From NCBI RefSeq assembly GCF_024763615.1, contig NC_077223.1, positions 45,880,627 through 45,944,626 on the forward strand: a stretch of DNA of 64,000 nt. The letters are read 5' to 3'. This DNA is from Phlebotomus papatasi. Taxonomy: Eukaryota; Arthropoda; Insecta; Diptera; Psychodidae. Positions 48,912 through 58,754 of this stretch are shown here, piece by piece. A program made the translations under genes and the position numbers. The notes beneath the pieces were generated by a model, which worked only from the letters and a program-made list of their open reading frames with translations, ran no database searches and was not told where the DNA came from. How positions within the stretch are numbered: the stretch's first letter is position 1; the number at the start of each line of letters is the position of its first letter.

Positions 48912-50332
48912 TTACTACTACACTCACTTATGCAACTTTAAAAAGAAATGTTTACAAAACATAAATTCTTGTGCGTAGCCTATAACGCATTCATAGAAGA
49001 TTTTTTTCCCAGAGATGTCTTTTACTCAAATACAAGCCTTTTGATGAAATATAACTGAGAATGAGAGAGCAGAAACATTGCAATTCATCGCTAGTCGGAA
49101 TCCCCCATCAATTGATGCCCGGATAGAGTTGAAGAGAGAACAAGGTGGTGACGTGCCATAGGAATAGTGCAAGGAGCAATAGTGAAAATATGGCAATTTT
49201 ACGTAAGTGAGGATGCTGACATGGTGGCACAGAGGTCAATTCGCCAGCAGTAACCTCTTCATCACATGAATATCACGAGTGGGCAATGCGTAAATCGACT
49301 AGAATCGTGCATCACTGGCGGATTTAATATATAAATAAATGGTCGGAACTTGAGACCCAATTCATAATAAATTCTATCTAAGGCATAAATAGACATTGAT
49401 GTATGTTCTGTCATGAGAGCCATACCTTTATTTTCTCTTTTGAGGCCTTGTACAGAAATCTTGTGAGAGTGAGAAGAAGAAGAAAATCATGAGAGCTTAT
49501 CTTGCGCGCGCATTACACCTTGCACAGTGGAACCTAAACCATCACTCACATCCCAGTTCATCCATTCTCATATCATCCACCAATTTATTATATTTAATAC
49601 GGATATTATTGCCATTGATGGATACTGATATATTGAATCCATCGTGTAGTTTTTATGTGTATTTGGACAATCCTATTATAAATTGTTAATCGGAATTGCA
49701 TTATTTGCACGGCAAGACGTCCAAGACATGCCTAATAGATTCCCTACTAAATGAACAGATTGTCAATCCCCATGATCATAATACGATCACTTTTGGACAT
49801 AAATACCTTTTCCCAGAGAGACTCTCCAACCAAGTTAATAATTCACATTTGTCCCCGCACTCAACTAAGATCTGTCGGTCAAATTGATTGCAAAAAATCA
49901 TGACTATTAGCATTAGTGTCTGCTAAAGCGATCACATTCTGTCTTAGTTAGAAAATGATCTTCAATTTGTTTTTCCATCTCAATCCTCATTCGGTATTTC
50001 GTCAATTGAATCAGCATGTAACTTCCTCATCGCCTTCTTCAGCACTTCTTCTAACACCATGGAAATACACACAGTATACAAGAACTGCTGATAAGGTGAT
50101 GAGAAAATTACGACAATTGCTGATCCAAGTGACAAATTTTGTAGGAAAGACGTTACGGATTTCAAAAATTCAAAAGTCGTCTAAGAAAATTGGAAAGCTT
50201 CGACTACCATCACGCAGAGGCGCTGGATTTCATGTTTACATTTTTATTGTCAGATCATCTGAGAAAAATTTGCAATTCTTTAAAAAATCTTCAATTTTCT
50301 AGTGAAAAACCTTCTAGCAGTGTGAAATAATA
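48912..50332. other. unique region upstream of PEN-2
   Basis: No transposon borders seen. Composition is more balanced from 49060 on. A 115-codon + strand frame at 49955-50302 and an overlapping minus-strand frame (49980-50165) have no family match. This stretch should hold the PEN-2 promoter and 5' UTR; I cannot point to a TATA box or initiator with confidence. Confidence 0.45.
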
Positions 50333-50820
50333 ATGTATCTCTCAAGAGTGACCAACGACAGAAAGTTATATCTCTGCAGATGGTATTTCAGAGGTAAATT
50401 TTATATGTTTTCTTTGCAACACACAATTGCAATGACTAAATTTTACAGCTGGATTTGCACTGCTCCCTTTTGTCTGGGCAATAAACACAATTTGGTTCTT
50501 CAGTGAGGCCTTCCGAAAGCCCCCCTACGAGGAGCAGGCACAGATAAAGAAATGTGAGTATCCTCAAAAGAAATTAATAGAAGGAACACTCCATAAAATA
50601 CATATATCTCTATTCTGAGTCATTTAAATTTTTTTGCATTCATATTAAAAGCCTTTTTTAAAAAAAATAATATCTTTCAGATGTTCTTTACTCTGCATTG
50701 GGTTCTATCATCTGGTTGATTGTGATTGTCTCTTGGGTCACTATCTTCCAAACGCATCGAGCCGATTGGGGAGAATTCGCTGATAGAATAAGCTTCATCA
50801 TTCCCCTCGGCAGAGCATAG
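50333..50820 (+). CDS. pen-2: gamma-secretase subunit PEN-2
   Basis: Presenilin enhancer 2, the smallest subunit of gamma-secretase, needed for presenilin endoproteolysis and so for Notch and APP-like intramembrane cleavage; a membrane protein of the endomembrane system and cell surface. Three exons: 50333-50393, 50449-50553, 50681-50820. Introns of 55 and 127 bp have gtaaat...acag and gtgagt...tcag borders. The joined frame gives exactly 101 residues, the usual family length. It begins [20 protein letters not shown], then hydrophobic [18 protein letters not shown] (about 21-38), the loop [15 protein letters not shown], a second hydrophobic stretch [20 protein letters not shown] (about 57-76), and the conserved tail W-G..[12 protein letters not shown]. 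The family's C-terminal DYLSF motif reads DRISF here. The ATG follows gtgaaataata. The next gene starts 185 bp downstream on the same strand. Confidence 0.97.
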
Positions 50821-50894
50821 ACAATTCCCGGAAAAGTCCACTTTACTATTTAACCATGTTTGTCTTTTTTTTAAAATTAATCACTTTTATTTAT

Positions 50895-50900
50895 AATAAA
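50895..50900 (+). terminator. polyadenylation signal of PEN-2
   Basis: AATAAA 75 bp after the PEN-2 stop codon, followed by an A-rich run at about 50914. It implies transcript cleavage near 50915-50925 and so a CFAP57 transcription start between there and the ATG at 51006. Confidence 0.6.
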
Positions 50901-51005
50901 GAACATTGTCCAAAAAAAACCTGTATCGAGTCCCTAAGAAACCCTAGAAACCGAAAAAAAGTTTGGTCGAATACACAAGCAGTTGAGGAATTTTTATCAG
51001 GAACA

Positions 51006-54000
51006 ATGACGGAATCCAGGCTCATTCCGATACAAATTCAACCAAAAATCATCTACGGCTTTCGCTCAGACATCGTGGGAAATATCCACTTTACAGCTAG
51101 AGAAGAGGTGATATACCCAGTTTCTGGAGTCCTGGCCTTCCACAATTATGCCACCGGGAAGCAAAAATTCCTTCGTCTTCCAGAAAACTGTGAGATCAAT
51201 ATTGTGACCATAAGTCCCAATCGAAAGCTACTGGCAATTGCAGAGAAAAGCTCTACAAAAGGGTAAGAAAATGATTTTTTTTCTACAGAAAAATATTAAA
51301 AAAGTCATTGTAATATTAAAGAATCCAGAAAGCTTATATCAACGTCTATGAGATTGGTACATTCAAAAAGAAAAGGACCATCAACTTCCCCAATGAAATT
51401 GCAACAAAAGAAGTGGCCAGCATGTATTTTACGCACGATTCCAAAGGTTTCGCTATTCTATCCCGAGAACCAGACTCACAGCTCATTCTAATGTTCTTCG
51501 ACAAGAACGAATCCACCGTGATTGGAAGGGTATCCCATAGTACTCATCAACTCGGAGTGGCCAAATACATTTCCTGCAATCTCTCAGACAGTGGAATGGT
51601 GGCCATTGGAGGTGACTATGTTTTCAAAGTCTTGAACAAGACGGAGAAAGGATTCGCTCCTGTGGGAACAATCAAAGGGGATGGACTTATTGTGACTTCT
51701 CTTACCTGGCTGAGTGGAGAAATTCTCCTGGCCGGAACAGCAGAAGGGGATTTGTTGATTGTGGAAAATGGTGATTTAAAAGTAAGTTTTGTGTTTTATC
51801 AATAACTTCCATTTTACAATAGTAAGAAAAAGGGGATGGCAAAGCGTCCCAGGCTTTGCGGAATGCTCGAACTCGTGACTTTTAGATGCTATAGATCACT
51901 CAATAGATTCCACAAAATAGTTTAAAGAATAATAAAAATTATATTCGAACGAAAATTACTTATCGGTTCATAACCGGTTCATTACCGGTTCATAAATCAC
52001 TCAAAATATTTCCCAAAATACACCTCTGGAGTAATTTGATTGAATTTCGTATAAAAAATTAGTTATCAGTTATGAACCGTTTCATTACCGGTTCAAAACC
52101 GATTGGAACCGATTCAGTTTTGCCAGAAATTCCAAGACCTTTTCAACGAGCCCAAACATGACCCCATTCGTTTGATAAGTGCGCTCTATAAGGACTTTTT
52201 AACCTTTGACCTTGAAAAACTGTTATTAGGAACAATTCAACGCAATACGAGATATGGTGACCTCAAAGGGACTCGAACCCGGGTCCTTACACATACCATA
52301 CACAGTAAAAAAATGTGTAAAATTTTACTACTATACTAGTGCAAAATCGACCATAATTTAATTTAATTTAAAAATGTTTAAAAAAATACACAACATTTTG
52401 GTAATTTATTGTCACGTGATTGAAAATTACCACTATTATAGTTTAAAAATTTGCAACATATTGTTTAATTTGAAAATGTGTAAAATATTAACACTATAAT
52501 AGTGTGAAATCGGATAAATTAATTTTTTAATTGCGATCTGTGTAAAATTTCTCACTGTTATAATCATAAAAATTTTTCAACAATGTTTTGTGATTTAAAA
52601 CTGTTTGACAAATTCTAAAAATTACCACTATTATAGTATGATTACAGTTTTTCATATTATTATAGTCTGAAAAAATACACAACTTTATGGTATTTTTTGT
52701 CACATGATCAAAAATTAACACTATTAAAGTTTGATCATAATTTTTAACACTACTATAGTGTGAAGCCTTGTGTATTTCAACCAAATTTGTTGAAGTTTTA
52801 AACAAAAGTTGTTGAATTTTTAAACAAAAGTTGTGTAAAAATTGTTGAATTTCCAATTAAGGCGTATACTTCAGTCGAGATGCTCTTCATTGGGCAAAAG
52901 TCATATAAAACATCAAATATTTATATGCATAATAACGGTGGCAGCCAAAATCCCGAAAGCCAAAATCCCGAACGCCAAAATCCCGAAAACCAAAATCCCG
53001 AAAAGGCCAAAATCCCGAAAGCCAAAATCCCGAATTTTCTAAATCCTGAAAGGAATGAAATTATATGGAGGAAAATGTTTAGAATAATTTCCTAAGACAC
53101 AGAAGATTTCCCTTTGCCTCCAGCAAGCGCGGGTACAATCGTGGAAGTAGCTGTGACACTTTTAAGAATTCGGGATTTTGGCTTTCGGGATTTTGGCCCA
53201 TTCGGGATTTTGGCTTTCGGGATTTTGGCGTTCGGGATTTTGGCTTTCGGGATTTTGGCGTTCGGGATTTTGGCGTTCGGGATTTTGACCGGGACCCACA
53301 TAATAAGTATATCGTGAAGATCCGAGCATCAGATGTAATCATTTCGCATTAGGGGGGATCCCGAGAACAGGAAAAAACCAATAAAAATGTCTAAAAAGGC
53401 AAAAAAAATCGAAATGAAAAGAAAATTCATCAATAAACAGAATTCAACAATTTTCGAATTTACACATAAAAATTCAACTATTTTTAAATTCAACAATTCC
53501 AAATTCAACATCTTGAAATTCAACAACTTTAAATTAAACAATTTTAAATTAAACGCTTTTTCCAAATTTAACACTATAATGAATATTAATCTTTCCAGAA
53601 TTGAGCACTGGGCTTTATCAAATGGGTTGATTTTGAATCCTAAAAAGTCTCAAGCTATTGTAATTTCTAAAAAAGGAGTTTCCCTTGATTTTTATCCATT
53701 GCACCTTTACGGTGAAATTATTCCTTTTTCTGATCAGGTCAAAAACCTGGGCATAATCTTCAATGCAACTCTCTCATGGTCTGATTCTGATCAGGCCATC
53801 TCTATTTGCCGAAAGGTCAATTATTCTCTGTATACCCTCAGACGCTTCCGGGACATCACGCCCTATAACACTCGTTTGATCCTCGCGCGAGCGCTTCTTC
53901 TTCCTTTTTTTAATTACGGAGCAGAGCTATTTTTACGACGGATAGTGACACAATTCTTCGGCTGACGGTTTCCTTTAATGATTGAGTCAGGTATATTTGC

Positions 54001-57000
54001 GGCATAAACCGCCGAGATCACATCACTCCATATAGAAACGTTTTCATTGGATGTGATTTAACATCCCTTTTGAAAATGAGAACTGTACTGTTCCTGTTTC
54101 ATCTGTTGATTTCTGAATGTCCCAAGTACCTGTCGAGTCTACTGGTTAGGGGGGGGGGGGCTCAGCCAGGGTTCGGGGACTGTTGGTGCCTAAAGTGAAC
54201 GGTGAATGTCTTTACAGGACTCTGTTCGTTAAAGGCGTCACTTTTTTTAATAGTGTCCCGAATGACAAGCGCTCTTCTGCAGCTGCCATTCGAAATTTTT
54301 TTCAAGTTGAAGCCTGAGAAGCTTAGGAATTTTTCTTTACTTTTTTTATCTTTTTATTTGTACTTAAATTTAAACTTCTGAATTTATTAACTTCTTCTCT
54401 TTTTAATAATTTCTTTATCTCATTTTTTTATTCTTTTTTTTTCTTTTTTTTCTTTCACAATTGTAAAAGGGTTGACCCTAATTTTGTGAATAAATAAATT
54501 ATTATTATTATTATTATTATAATAGTGGTGTGAAAGATTACAGACTATAATAGTGTTAATTTTTTTTACTGTGTAGAACAAGCGCTCTACCACTTAACCT
54601 ATTGTGTGCCCCACTTAACTTTACAAAATTAAATATTTATTTGCGAAATGTTTGAACTCGTGACTTATATACGGACTTCACATTTACGATTTAAGCCGAG
54701 AGATGACTAATCAATATAATGATTGACTAAATTCTCATCAGTTTCCCACTAACTAAGCCGCTTCTCGGCTTAATCCGAAAGACGGATTACTCAAAACTAA
54801 TGCAAATGTAATCCGATCATTGTTTTGAATACGTTAACCCTACCGAAGATCAACAATAAAAATTAAACCAATATACAAAATTTGTGAAATGTCTTACATA
54901 AGTATAACTTAGAAAGTCTAACAGAGTTTGATTCGGTGTATTTTTTGTCTCTATGGACGATAGGGACAAAAATACCCCAAAAATTGAAATATTTTTTTCT
55001 GACAATACCAACCCCTTGGCAAGTTAGCCTTTTATATGGAGCTATTTGAAACCAATTCCTAAATTGATCTCGGACTCAGCTCACAGTGCCCCGAGGAAAA
55101 AATTTATTTAAACAAAAATTTAGTATATTTATCCCTCCATACGGAAAGGTATCTTATAATACGTAAAAACTTCTCACTTTTTAAATATTTAGCATAACGA
55201 TCACAAGTGCAGAAAAATTCCCATACGCATTTGTATGTGAAAGTAAGAAATTGGCTTCAACTTTGAAGGCCACTCGCCGGGGACTAGTAACTAACTAACG
55301 TCAAGAAGCCTCACTGTACCTTTCAACAGATGCGTGCGCCATGTCTTTTCATTAGGTGGCTTTGACCATGTGTCTCCATTTGTGGATAGAGTTGTTGAAA
55401 GGGACTTGCTGATCTTTCTTGTGCTTCTACTGTGCAGCCATATTTATAATCGCGTCTTTTGATTTCTGTTAGTCCTGGATATCTTTCAACTCTGCTTGTT
55501 CGAGGTACATCGACCCGGGCCCGCAGACTACCAGTGCAAACTCTCGCTCAGATACTCTTTACAGGACCCTCATCTATAGAGGTGTCTTTCTGTACAACGA
55601 GACTCCGCGATTGGCTAAAAAGCATCACATGGGGCGATTATAAAGCATTTTTGGGGTCTCAAGCGACTCTTTCACGTGCGGCCTTGCTGTATTATACTAA
55701 AACCTAAAATACTATAAAATTTGAATCCCCTAATTATCTATATATTAAATTTGTACCGATTTTACAAATATGTTTTTTCCTAGAGGTCCAAAGCATTGTT
55801 AAGACGACGGTGGTCGTAAAACGAAGGATGAGAAGGACGCTCAATTTTTAGGAAAAAATATGTTAGATTGACTTAAATGATATCAAACAGATCTCTTCCT
55901 ATAAAACTCCTCAAATCTAACACAAATCTGAACATTTCAGATAACATTCGAAGCCAGTGAGGTCACTTGCCTAGACTTAACCCGTATTGCCGATGACGAG
56001 GGTGAAGATGGCCGAAAGGAAGTACAATCAACCATGACCCGGAGAAAACTTTCAATTGGCGAAAGTAAGAAACCTAATCAGGAAGTTGTTTGCCTCACTT
56101 GCTTCTCGCTTGGCTTCTGTTATGCCATTCACAATGTCGTACATGTATTCGAAAAGGAATCCAATTACAAATTCCAGAAAAAGACTGTCGTCACAATCCC
56201 TGTAACTCTGTATGATAGGGACTTGTATAAGATTGCTAATGTGGCTATAAATCAAGCTCAGGACACCGTAATGGTTTCCTGTGCTCACTCACAGATCTAC
56301 ATTGGACAGCTTTTTGTACCCGAAAGTCTCACTATAAACCACCTGGAATTCCGAACCCTCGGAGAACCTCTCCACATCGCCAAGATCATCAGTTTGGCTG
56401 TATGTATGTGGAAGCCAATTGTGGTGACAATTTCCACTGATAAGACTGTTAGAGTTTGGAATTATTCAACTGGAAGAGTGGAATTGGTTAAGAAATACCT
56501 CGTGAACATTACAGTAATTGCTCTGCATCCATCTGGAATCTTTTTAGCTTTGGGATTTTCAGATCAAATGAGACTAATGGAGATCTTTCTGAATGATCTG
56601 AAGAGTGTGAAGGAATATAACTTCCCAAAATGCCATGTAGCCGTTTTTTCTCATCGAGGACATATGCTAGCTGTGTCCTTTGGAAACACAATCCAAATAG
56701 TATCAGTGTTCTCATTCGACGTCATCCAAACACTTAAGAGTCACAATGGGAAAATTCTTAGTCTTGTATGGTGCTATGATGATATACATTTTCTCTCAGC
56801 CGGAGAAGATGGAGCGATCTATGAGTGGAATGCCATCACAGGCGAAAGAATCAATGAAGTAGTTCAAAAAGAAATTCAGTACAGAAGCTTAGCTGTAACT
56901 AATGACCTCAGTGCAGTATACGCAATTACAAATACAGGAGTTTTGAGGGAGATCTGCAAATCTGAAATCGTTAGGGAGACAAAGATTCCTGATCTTCCAC

Positions 57001-58754
57001 CACTAACTTGTCTCACACTTGCCCGATCGGACCTTGTAATGTTTATAGCTAGCGAATCTGGTCACATTTTCAATGTCCAACTGCCTTTCATGGAAACTGG
57101 CGGAGGAACATGCACCAACTACCGCTTCTTCAGCAGCTCAATCACATGCATGAGGATCACCAATGATGATGCACTCCTTGTGATTGGAGCTGAAGATGGA
57201 ACTCTTGCCATCTGGGAAATTCTCAACAACGAAGGCAAGAAAGCTCATGTAGATATTGAATTAGGAAAATGTGTAGATGTACTAATTCCCAGAGAAGAAC
57301 TTCTTGATCGCCTAGGAGCTATAGAATCCTTAGAACAGCGAATGGGCCAACAAGCAGATGAATATGAGTTCCAGTTGAAGCGCAAAGATGAAGATTACAC
57401 GAAACAAATCACTCAAATCCATACGGAATACCGTGAAATTATTGAAGATTTGAAAGAGAAGAATCGCAAACTAGAAGCTGATCACATTGAAGAGATCAAT
57501 ATCATAACAGCGAGCATTGCTGAACTCAAATTTGAACATCAGAAAGCATTAACGCAGTTAGAAACAGATTTTCATCAAAAAATCATAGTTGAGTACGAGA
57601 AGACAAGTCAAGTGAAGAAACAAATGGAAACTATGAAGGATGACTACGAGGTAAAGCTGAGAAAAACTGCCGGTCATCTTCAGGATACCGTACAATCCCT
57701 AGAAACAGATTTTCGCAAGCAACTAGATGAGAGACAAACACTGATAAAACTCCTTCTCAAAGATGCAGAAGAAAAAGGACTGGAATTCCGAGAACACAGT
57801 GATCAAGTGATGACAGAGAATGAGAAGAAAGTGATCAACTTAACTGTAGACTACGAGAAGAAGATCAAACATGAACAGCAAATTGGAAACAAATGGCGCG
57901 GAGAAGCTGGAGTACTCTCCAAGAAGTACAATCTCATAAACAAGAGCAACAAGAAACTAAAGGCAGAAATTGAAACGGTTACAGAAGAACATGAAAGACT
58001 CAAGGAAACTATCCAACAACTAGAGATCAAAATCCAAGAGATGGAATCTACAATTGGCATGAAAGACAGCATAATTCGTGATAGAGATCATCAAATTGCT
58101 GACTTCAAAAATCAATTGCAGGAAAAAGATTCCATTCAAGCAGCTCAGGACGAAAAGCTCCGTGAATTGAATGCACAGATAGAGCCTCGAGATGAAGAAA
58201 TTCGAAGTCGCAAGGACAGAATTGTGAGCATGGAAGTGGAAATGCAAGCCCTCCAGCAGAAAAATCGCAAATTAGAACATCAACTTAAGGGACTCAAGGA
58301 CAAATACAGCGGAAATGAAATCCTTCTCAAAGCTCAACTAACTAGATCCCAAACACTTCAAGCGAAACTCTTTCGGATTTCTGCTGATATTTCACGAGCT
58401 TCCGATATCATTCAAGAACCACAGAAACTCAAGGAATTGGTAAAGAAGCTCCTGGACAAATACACCAAAGACTTTGATCCCAGCCAACTTCCTCCGCTAG
58501 AAGATTCCAGAGACAAACCCCAAGATCGTGTAGAGAGAACTCTCAGGTTGTCAGCTCGTGTGAAAAAGCCCAAAGAAACGGATGAGGCAAAGAAACTACT
58601 TCGTGAGAATATTGAATTGATTAAGAATCTCGAGAATCTGCGGAAGGAATTGAATGAGTGTAAAAGAAAGAATCGACGAATGCAATCTTTCTTGGGAATT
58701 CCTGACCACAGAACACCTAGAAGGGCTCGAGAGAGATACGAAAGGGCCTTGACG
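51006..58754 (+). CDS. CFAP57: cilia- and flagella-associated protein 57 (WDR65), 3' end not in view
   Basis: Axonemal WD-repeat coiled-coil protein involved in inner dynein arm assembly; in insects expected in sperm flagella and ciliated sensory neurons. Exon 1 51006-51262 (MTESRLIPIQIQPKIIYGFR), exon 2 51329-51781, exon 3 55941-58754; the last two join in phase 0 (VENGDLK then ITFEASEV). Total so far is about 1,175 residues against roughly 1,250 in vertebrates. WD40 repeats fill about 1-670: DKTVRVWNYSTG near 407-417, GEDGAIYEWNAITG near 525-538, AEDGTLAIWEIL near 653-664. About 690-1140 is coiled coil, including the family signature QIEPRDEEIR. Exon 3 ends at ACG|GTAAGT (phase 0), so a short C-terminal exon is missing. 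Exon 1 ends in phase 2 at its only GT donor while exon 2 needs phase 0, implying a one-base error or lesion. An upstream in-frame ATG at 50856 precedes the PEN-2 poly(A) signal and is rejected. Confidence 0.95.
51832..52245 (+). repeat. long dispersed repeat in CFAP57 intron
   Basis: Best-preserved head of the family: gcaaagcgtcccaggctttg, then gctcgaactcgtgac, followed by repeated ACCGGTTCATTACCGGTTC-type motifs (51965-52105) and ccaagaccttttcaacgagc. The same order is seen at 12880, 23975 and 59848. Confidence 0.8.
52936..53298 (+). mobile_element. foldback element with 15-bp arrays, copy 4
   Basis: The longest copy, with ends CGGTGGCAGCC and GACCGGGACCC (plus one extra A). 8-bp duplication cataataa at 52928-52935 and 53299-53306. 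Left arm about six units, right arm about eight; the same core with cctccagcaagcgcggg. Nested in the CACAGTAAAA element. Confidence 0.93.
53579..54520 (+). mobile_element. 5'-truncated non-LTR retrotransposon with ATT tail
   Basis: Encodes the end of a Jockey/CR1-type reverse transcriptase: WALSNGLILNPKKSQAIVIS, VKNLGIIFNATLSW, NYSLYTLRRFRDITPYNTR (53579-53965). After a frame shift other frames carry the C-terminus (LTSLLKMRTVLFLFHLLIS near 54058-54113, then VNGECLYRTLFVKGVTFFNS near 54198-54255, ending FFQVEA* near 54319). The 3' end is an (ATT)n/(AATA)n microsatellite at 54489-54520. A short ataat repeat flanks it and rejoins the host element's actataatagtg motif. The catalytic FADD box is absent; dead copy. 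Confidence 0.9.
54574..55330. repeat. repeat fragments in CFAP57 intron 2
   Basis: After the SINE end comes an atgtttgaactcgtgac trace (54647-54663), an inverted pair taagccgagag / ctctcggctta-like (about 54692-54770), and a left fragment of the piggyBac-like family (54836-55010; aagatcaacaataaaaatta, gacgatagggacaaaaata). The rest to 55330 is unassigned. Confidence 0.55.
55330..55720 (+). mobile_element. non-LTR retrotransposon C-terminal fragment
   Basis: One frame reads CVRHVFSLGGFDHVSPFVDR near 55332-55390, the segment found as ...RFVFGLRRFDHISP... near the end of Jockey/CR1-type proteins. Shifted frames continue with PGYLSTLLVRGTSTRARRLP and then YRTLIYRGVFLYNETPRL. At least two frame shifts, no stop-free protein. 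Confidence 0.75.

Larger units (their letters stand above)
52301..54573. mobile_element. TA-flanked CACAGTAAAA element with nested insertions
   Basis: Inverted ends CACAGTAAAAAAA and TTTTTTTACTGTG, TA on both sides (52299-52300, 54574-54575). The interior has many small palindromes of the form acactataatagtg and, further in, reiterated ttcaacaa(t/c)ttt motifs in both orientations. After removing the nested foldback element and non-LTR fragment about 950 bp remain. No transposase seen. Confidence 0.8.
52246..54612 (-). mobile_element. tRNA-headed SINE, split by an insertion
   Basis: The two pieces 52246-52300 and 54574-54612, joined in reverse complement, give a tRNA-like head: gggcacacaatagg and agtggtagagcgc from the right piece, then the B box GGGTTCGAGTC (complement of 52270-52280) and gaggtcacca from the left. 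This parallels the heads at 8334 and 45520 but is diverged. Everything between is the inserted element at 52301-54573. Confidence 0.7.
51782..55940 (+). other. CFAP57 intron 2, transposon-filled
   Basis: A 4,159-bp intron with GTAAGT donor and aacatttcag acceptor, against 66 bp for intron 1. From 5' to 3' it holds a long dispersed repeat, a tRNA-headed SINE split by a CACAGTAAAA element that itself contains a foldback element and a non-LTR fragment, a piggyBac-like fragment, and a second non-LTR fragment. None breaks the exons. Confidence 0.9.

Noticed and set aside
49955..50302. 115-codon frame just upstream of PEN-2, and the 61-codon minus-strand frame opposite it
   Set aside because: No family match, no splice evidence, and the position fits promoter and 5' UTR sequence.
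50856..51005. Upstream in-frame start giving a 50-residue longer CFAP57
   Set aside because: The extension overlaps the PEN-2 3' UTR and poly(A) signal and its sequence is unlike the start of CFAP57 proteins.
52936..53298. Tandem spaced repeats as a possible CRISPR array
   Set aside because: Units are contiguous 15-mers without unique spacers, in inverted arms with target duplications, in an animal genome.
58020..58247. Minus-strand frames inside CFAP57 exon 3
   Set aside because: Antisense shadows of a well-supported coding exon.
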